From an uncultured bacterium (GTDB lineage: Bacteria > Bacillota > Clostridia > Oscillospirales > CAG-272): a stretch of 39,267 bases of DNA. Position numbers and translations under genes: made by a program. Where the stretch lies: positions 1 through 39,267 of the forward strand of contig CASFDI010000026.1 in NCBI GenBank assembly GCA_949293405.1. Reading direction: 5' to 3'. Below are positions 38,627 through 39,267 of the stretch, piece after piece. Position 1 is the stretch's first letter; the number at the start of each line of letters is the position of its first letter. Below the pieces are notes generated by a model. The model saw nothing but the letters and a program-made list of their open reading frames with translations, did not search any database and was not told the DNA's origin.

Positions 38627-39267
38627 TCATTTTTCCGGTCGGAAGGCGGACGGATTCACCCCCATCTCGCGCCGCATGGCATGGCACAGCGAGGAAGGCT
38701 CGGAAAAGCCGGTCTGTTCCGCAGCGCTTGCCACCGGTACGCCTGAAGCGAGCAGATCGGCGGCGCGGTGCAGCCGGTACCGCAGCAGATAACGGTACGG
38801 TGTCAGCCCCATGGCTCCCCGGAATACCCGGATCAGGTGATCGGGGTCCAAATGCACCCGTGCCGCCAGGCCCCGCACGGTCAGCGGCGCAGCATATCCC
38901 GTATGCACAATCTGCAGCACTTCTGCCAGATGCGGATCGGTCAGACGCTCCAGAGAGCGCAGCATGCAGAACCGTTCAAACAGGACCGGAAAAACCGCCT
39001 CAACTGCCTCCCGGTTTTCTTCCGGCGCGTCCAGCAGTGCACACAGCGCCTGTGCCAGCGTCCGGCAGGCACGGTCTTCTTCTGCATCCAGCGTCTGAAC
39101 CGACATCGTGCGCACCGGCGGCAGGGCCGTAAAATCAAAATACAGATGAAAAAGCGGGTCTCCCTCGTCCTGCCCGGTCTCAAAAACCCCGTTCTGCGGG
39201 AACAGATAAAAGCGATTTCTGACAAACGGATGCCGTACCCCCGCTTCCGTGTACCAGCCGGTTCCGC
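38627..39267 (-). CDS. AraC family transcriptional regulator, 5' end outside the window
   Basis: The frame is open from the window edge to the stop at 38627, 213 residues. The visible N-terminal part, with VRHPFVRNRFYLFPQNGVFE and PLFHLYFDFTALPP, resembles the end of the cupin-type ligand-binding domain of AraC regulators. The C-terminal part (about 115-213) is the two-helix-turn-helix DNA-binding domain: LTVRGLAARVHLDPDHLIRVFRG, then SGVPVASAAEQTGFSEPSSLCHAMRREMG, ending NPSAFR. An internal GTG at 39115 is not taken as the start because coding continues upstream. Ligand and target are unknown; neighbours beyond the edge may show them. Confidence 0.9.
   Translation of the reverse strand, partial: GTGWYTEAGVRHPFVRNRFYLFPQNGVFETGQDEGDPLFHLYFDFTALPPVRTMSVQTLDAEEDRACRTLAQALCALLDAPEENREAVEAVFPVLFERFCMLRSLERLTDPHLAEVLQIVHTGYAAPLTVRGLAARVHLDPDHLIRVFRGAMGLTPYRYLLRYRLHRAADLLASGVPVASAAEQTGFSEPSSLCHAMRREMGVNPSAFRPEK

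Overview
The window reads as chromosomal DNA of a spore-forming Firmicute of class Clostridia, most likely an Oscillospirales-type gut lineage. The grounds are a Gram-positive-style ribosomal protein superoperon with zinc-type S14, S4 and L24, a SipL-like spore coat protein (DUF3794 plus LysM), an adenylate kinase with a four-cysteine zinc LID, consensus sigma-A promoters and a moderately high GC content. The genus cannot be fixed by eye.

Layout. (1) 1-161: 5' part of a sugar phosphate isomerase/epimerase gene on the minus strand with a near-perfect promoter. (2) 427-16101, minus strand: one unbroken S10-spc-alpha cluster in the order rpsJ, rplC, rplD, rplW, rplB, rpsS, rplV, rpsC, rplP, rpmC, rpsQ, rplN, rplX, rplE, rpsZ, rpsH, rplF, rplR, rpsE, rpmD, rplO, secY, adk, map, infA, rpmJ, rpsM, rpsK, rpsD, rpoA, rplQ. 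It runs from a promoter at 16328-16356 to a terminator at 382-411. infA appears to start at a CTG codon. (3) 16577-20760, plus strand: a multi-pass membrane protein with a tandem 12-residue repeat tail, then polA. (4) 20878-23586, minus strand: SipL-like gene with a sigma-E-like promoter, a small proline-rich protein, and a class II aldolase with a C-terminal helix resembling a microcompartment encapsulation peptide. (5) 23690-29150, minus strand: one tightly packed operon, ECF S component - unknown 178-aa protein - small membrane protein - topB - HAD hydrolase - DUF815 ATPase. (6) 29372-36081, minus strand: a four-gene surface acylation operon: lipoprotein with a C-terminal SGNH-like domain, small membrane protein, MBOAT acyltransferase, and a second SGNH-like membrane-anchored protein with the domain order reversed. 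(7) 36593-39267: a multi-pass membrane protein (minus), a DUF697-like membrane protein (plus) and a 5'-truncated AraC regulator (minus).

The most distinctive part is region 6. An MBOAT protein should pass acyl groups across the membrane. The two SGNH/AlgX/DltD-like proteins, one lipid-anchored and one held by an N-terminal helix, could move them onto an extracellular polymer. Both also carry BspA-type repeats, and the lipoprotein carries InlB-type repeats, that could contact the polymer or the cell surface. The operon is driven by a promoter whose -10 segment has been tandemly duplicated. No acceptor polymer synthesis genes are visible, so the substrate is unknown.

No tRNA, rRNA, CRISPR array, insertion sequence or prophage gene was seen.
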